Source: Nocardia uniformis NBRC 13702
Lineage (GTDB): Bacteria; Actinomycetota; Actinomycetes; Mycobacteriales; Mycobacteriaceae
Assembly (NCBI RefSeq): GCF_001613345.1
Contig: NZ_BDCE01000019.1
Coordinates: forward strand, 186,001-250,000
Length of the DNA: 64,000 nt
Direction of reading: 5' to 3'
Every line of letters begins with the position of its first letter. The stretch's first letter is position 1. The notes beneath the pieces were generated by a model. The model was not told the DNA's origin. It saw only the letters and a list, made by a program, of their open reading frames with translations, and ran no database searches. Below, piece by piece: positions 62,860 to 64,000 of this stretch. Position numbers and translations under genes: made by a program.

Positions 62860-63299
62860 GACGGCTCGACCGCCAGGTACAGATCGATCTTGTAGGCGTG
62901 CGGGTAGCACTCGAAATCGCCGGTGTAGGTGCGCTTGATGTGCTTGTGCTCCTCCGCGAAGGCGATCTGGGTCCACAGGTCGGTCATGACCTGGGGGAAG
63001 TTGCCGACCGACGAGAATTTGGCGTAGGTGCCGCGCGGCAGCCGGGCCACCAGGTGGCCGCGGGTGACGTCATCGAAGGAGGTGCACTGGTAGCCCACGA
63101 TCTGGGTGTTGTAGGTGCCCAGGTCGGGGACGTAATCGGTATAGGCCGCGGCCAGCGGGCCGCCGAGATCCTGATGCAGGAGCGCCGCCCAGGCGACCTC
63201 CAGATCATGGTCGCGCAGTTCACCGAGCGCGCGTTTCGGGCTGCGCACCGGAAGACCGGCAACCCACGTCTCGTCCCGCTCGACGATCTCAAACTGCAT
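62856..63299 (-). CDS. Effector-binding-domain (GyrI/Cass2-like) protein 1
   Basis: This 147-residue stand-alone effector-binding protein starts MQFEIVERDETWVAGLPVRS, the typical opening of integron-cassette Cass2/GyrI-like proteins. Then come YVPDLGTYNTQIVGYQCTSF, HLVARLPRGTYAKFSSVGNF and DFECYPHAYKIDLYLAVEPS. No DNA-binding domain is attached. Small-molecule binding is likely by fold; the ligand is unknown. It is the first gene of a coupled tandem pair (4-nt overlap), probably a duplication that could form heterodimers. ATG 63299 is preceded by a GAGAGTTCC-type weak site. Confidence 0.85.
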   Translation of the reverse strand: MQFEIVERDETWVAGLPVRSPKRALGELRDHDLEVAWAALLHQDLGGPLAAAYTDYVPDLGTYNTQIVGYQCTSFDDVTRGHLVARLPRGTYAKFSSVGNFPQVMTDLWTQIAFAEEHKHIKRTYTGDFECYPHAYKIDLYLAVEPS

Positions 63300-63425
63300 G
63301 GAAGGAACTCTCTCGAGGTTTGATGGCATGGGCAGCTGTGCAATCCATATCGCCCGCGTCGGCCAGCATCGACATGCTACCAACGGTGTTTGCCGGGACT
63401 CGGCGACACGACCGGGGCGGGGGTC

Positions 63426-64000
63426 TCACGACTCGCCTGCCGGATCGGCTACCTCGGGCGAGTCGTCGCCGCGACGACGACGGTGCGGACGAGCCATCGG
63501 GGCGCGCCAATGTAGGCGCAGAGCCAGGACGCGCACGCCGAACGCACCCGCCCCGGCGAGTGCGCCCGCCCAGTAGGTATAGAGGTCGAAGTGCAGCAGG
63601 GCCGCGGTGGTCGCCGCACCGATCAGGGCCGGAATGGCGTAGACCTCCTCGTCGGGGCGCAACAGACTCGGCGTGCGGCCGCCGAGCAGATCGCGGATCA
63701 CGCCACCGCCCGCCGCGGTCACCACGCCGAGCGCTGCGGCCGAATGCGCCGGAAATCCGTGTTGATACGCGCTGAGGGTGCCCGTTACGCAGAAGATGCC
63801 CAGGCCAACGGCATCGGCCATATCCAGGGGTCCGCGAACGAATCGCCGCGGCGGATGCCAGAAGAAGATGAGCAGGGCGGCGAGGGTGGCAGTGAGCGGG
63901 TAACGCCACTGGTCAAAGGCCACCGGCGGGGTTTCGCCGATAATCACATCGCGCAGGATGCCACCGCCGAGAGCAGTGCAGACGGCGAGCACCACAATGC
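63426..64000 (-). CDS. UPF0126/TRIC-type cation channel family membrane protein (C-terminal part; runs off the right edge)
   Basis: The visible reverse-strand frame (about 190 residues) contains the duplicated UPF0126/TRIC motif: ALGGGILRDVIIGETPPVAF in the first half and AAGGGVIRDLLGGRTPSLLR in the second, each preceded by glycine-rich helices (FCVTGTLSAYQHGFPAHSAA). Six to seven membrane segments are expected in total; the N-terminal one or two lie beyond 64000. Bacterial TRIC channels conduct monovalent cations. The C-terminus is Arg-rich (RPHRRRRGDD). The last residues are PEVADPAGES. Confidence 0.92.
   Translation of the reverse strand, partial: IVVLAVCTALGGGILRDVIIGETPPVAFDQWRYPLTATLAALLIFFWHPPRRFVRGPLDMADAVGLGIFCVTGTLSAYQHGFPAHSAAALGVVTAAGGGVIRDLLGGRTPSLLRPDEEVYAIPALIGAATTAALLHFDLYTYWAGALAGAGAFGVRVLALRLHWRAPMARPHRRRRGDDSPEVADPAGES

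Overview
The window is high-GC actinobacterial DNA, most likely from Nocardia or a close mycolata relative. The reasons are the ergothioneine genes egtABCD, an RpfB with three DUF348 domains plus G5, a Pmt mannosyltransferase, a MoeY-type protein, and a gene backbone that matches the M. tuberculosis Rv1001-Rv1020 region in reverse: mfd, TetR, glmU, prs, then pks16-like/pth/rplY, ispE, ksgA, rpfB, tatD, metG, rsmI, pmt, arcA. The species is an inference; no rRNA gene is present.

Layout. 1-8 kb: truncated mfd, a gamma-butyrolactone-receptor-like TetR gene broken by a 1-nt frameshift, an intact TetR, tRNA-Gln(UUG), the glmU-prs operon with a terminator, and three small genes. 8-14.4 kb: egtABCD with a divergent EgtE-like PLP enzyme. 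14.5-20 kb: acyl-AMP/CoA ligase, a flavodoxin/tautomerase operon with divergent LysR, pth and rplY. This block looks inverted relative to M. tuberculosis. 20-26.3 kb: a PlsC relic, prfC, and a DUF445 membrane protein between two Abi-alpha-like paralogues. 26.5-34.3 kb: ABC-F, ispE, a TetR relic, and a copper operon (copZ, His-rich protein, copA) with a RicR/CsoR-type box. 34.3-42.7 kb: ksgA, secreted lipase, SDR, rpfB, tatD, metG, secreted beta-propeller protein.

43.1-51.5 kb holds the most interesting locus. It is a translationally coupled seven-gene operon encoding two OleA/KAS III-like thiolases (one catalytic, one lacking the Cys-His-Asn triad), an OleC-like beta-lactone synthetase, a small membrane protein, an OleD-like reductase, an HxxxDG acyltransferase-like protein and an MMPL exporter. 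There is no OleB hydrolase. This matches the logic of nocardiolactone-type long-chain beta-lactone biosynthesis with added tailoring and export.

51.6-64 kb: rsmI, pmt, a GntR regulator, arcA, soxR with a palindrome, an SDR, a GAF-GGDEF-EAL protein, a MoeY-like E1/nitroreductase fusion with its partner gene, two tandem effector-binding-domain proteins, and a truncated TRIC/UPF0126 membrane protein.

A palindromic intergenic repeat (about 33-bp inverted arms, short variable loop) occurs in seven near-complete copies plus fragments. Several copies sit at synteny breaks or beside gene relics. No insertion sequence, prophage or CRISPR array was seen.
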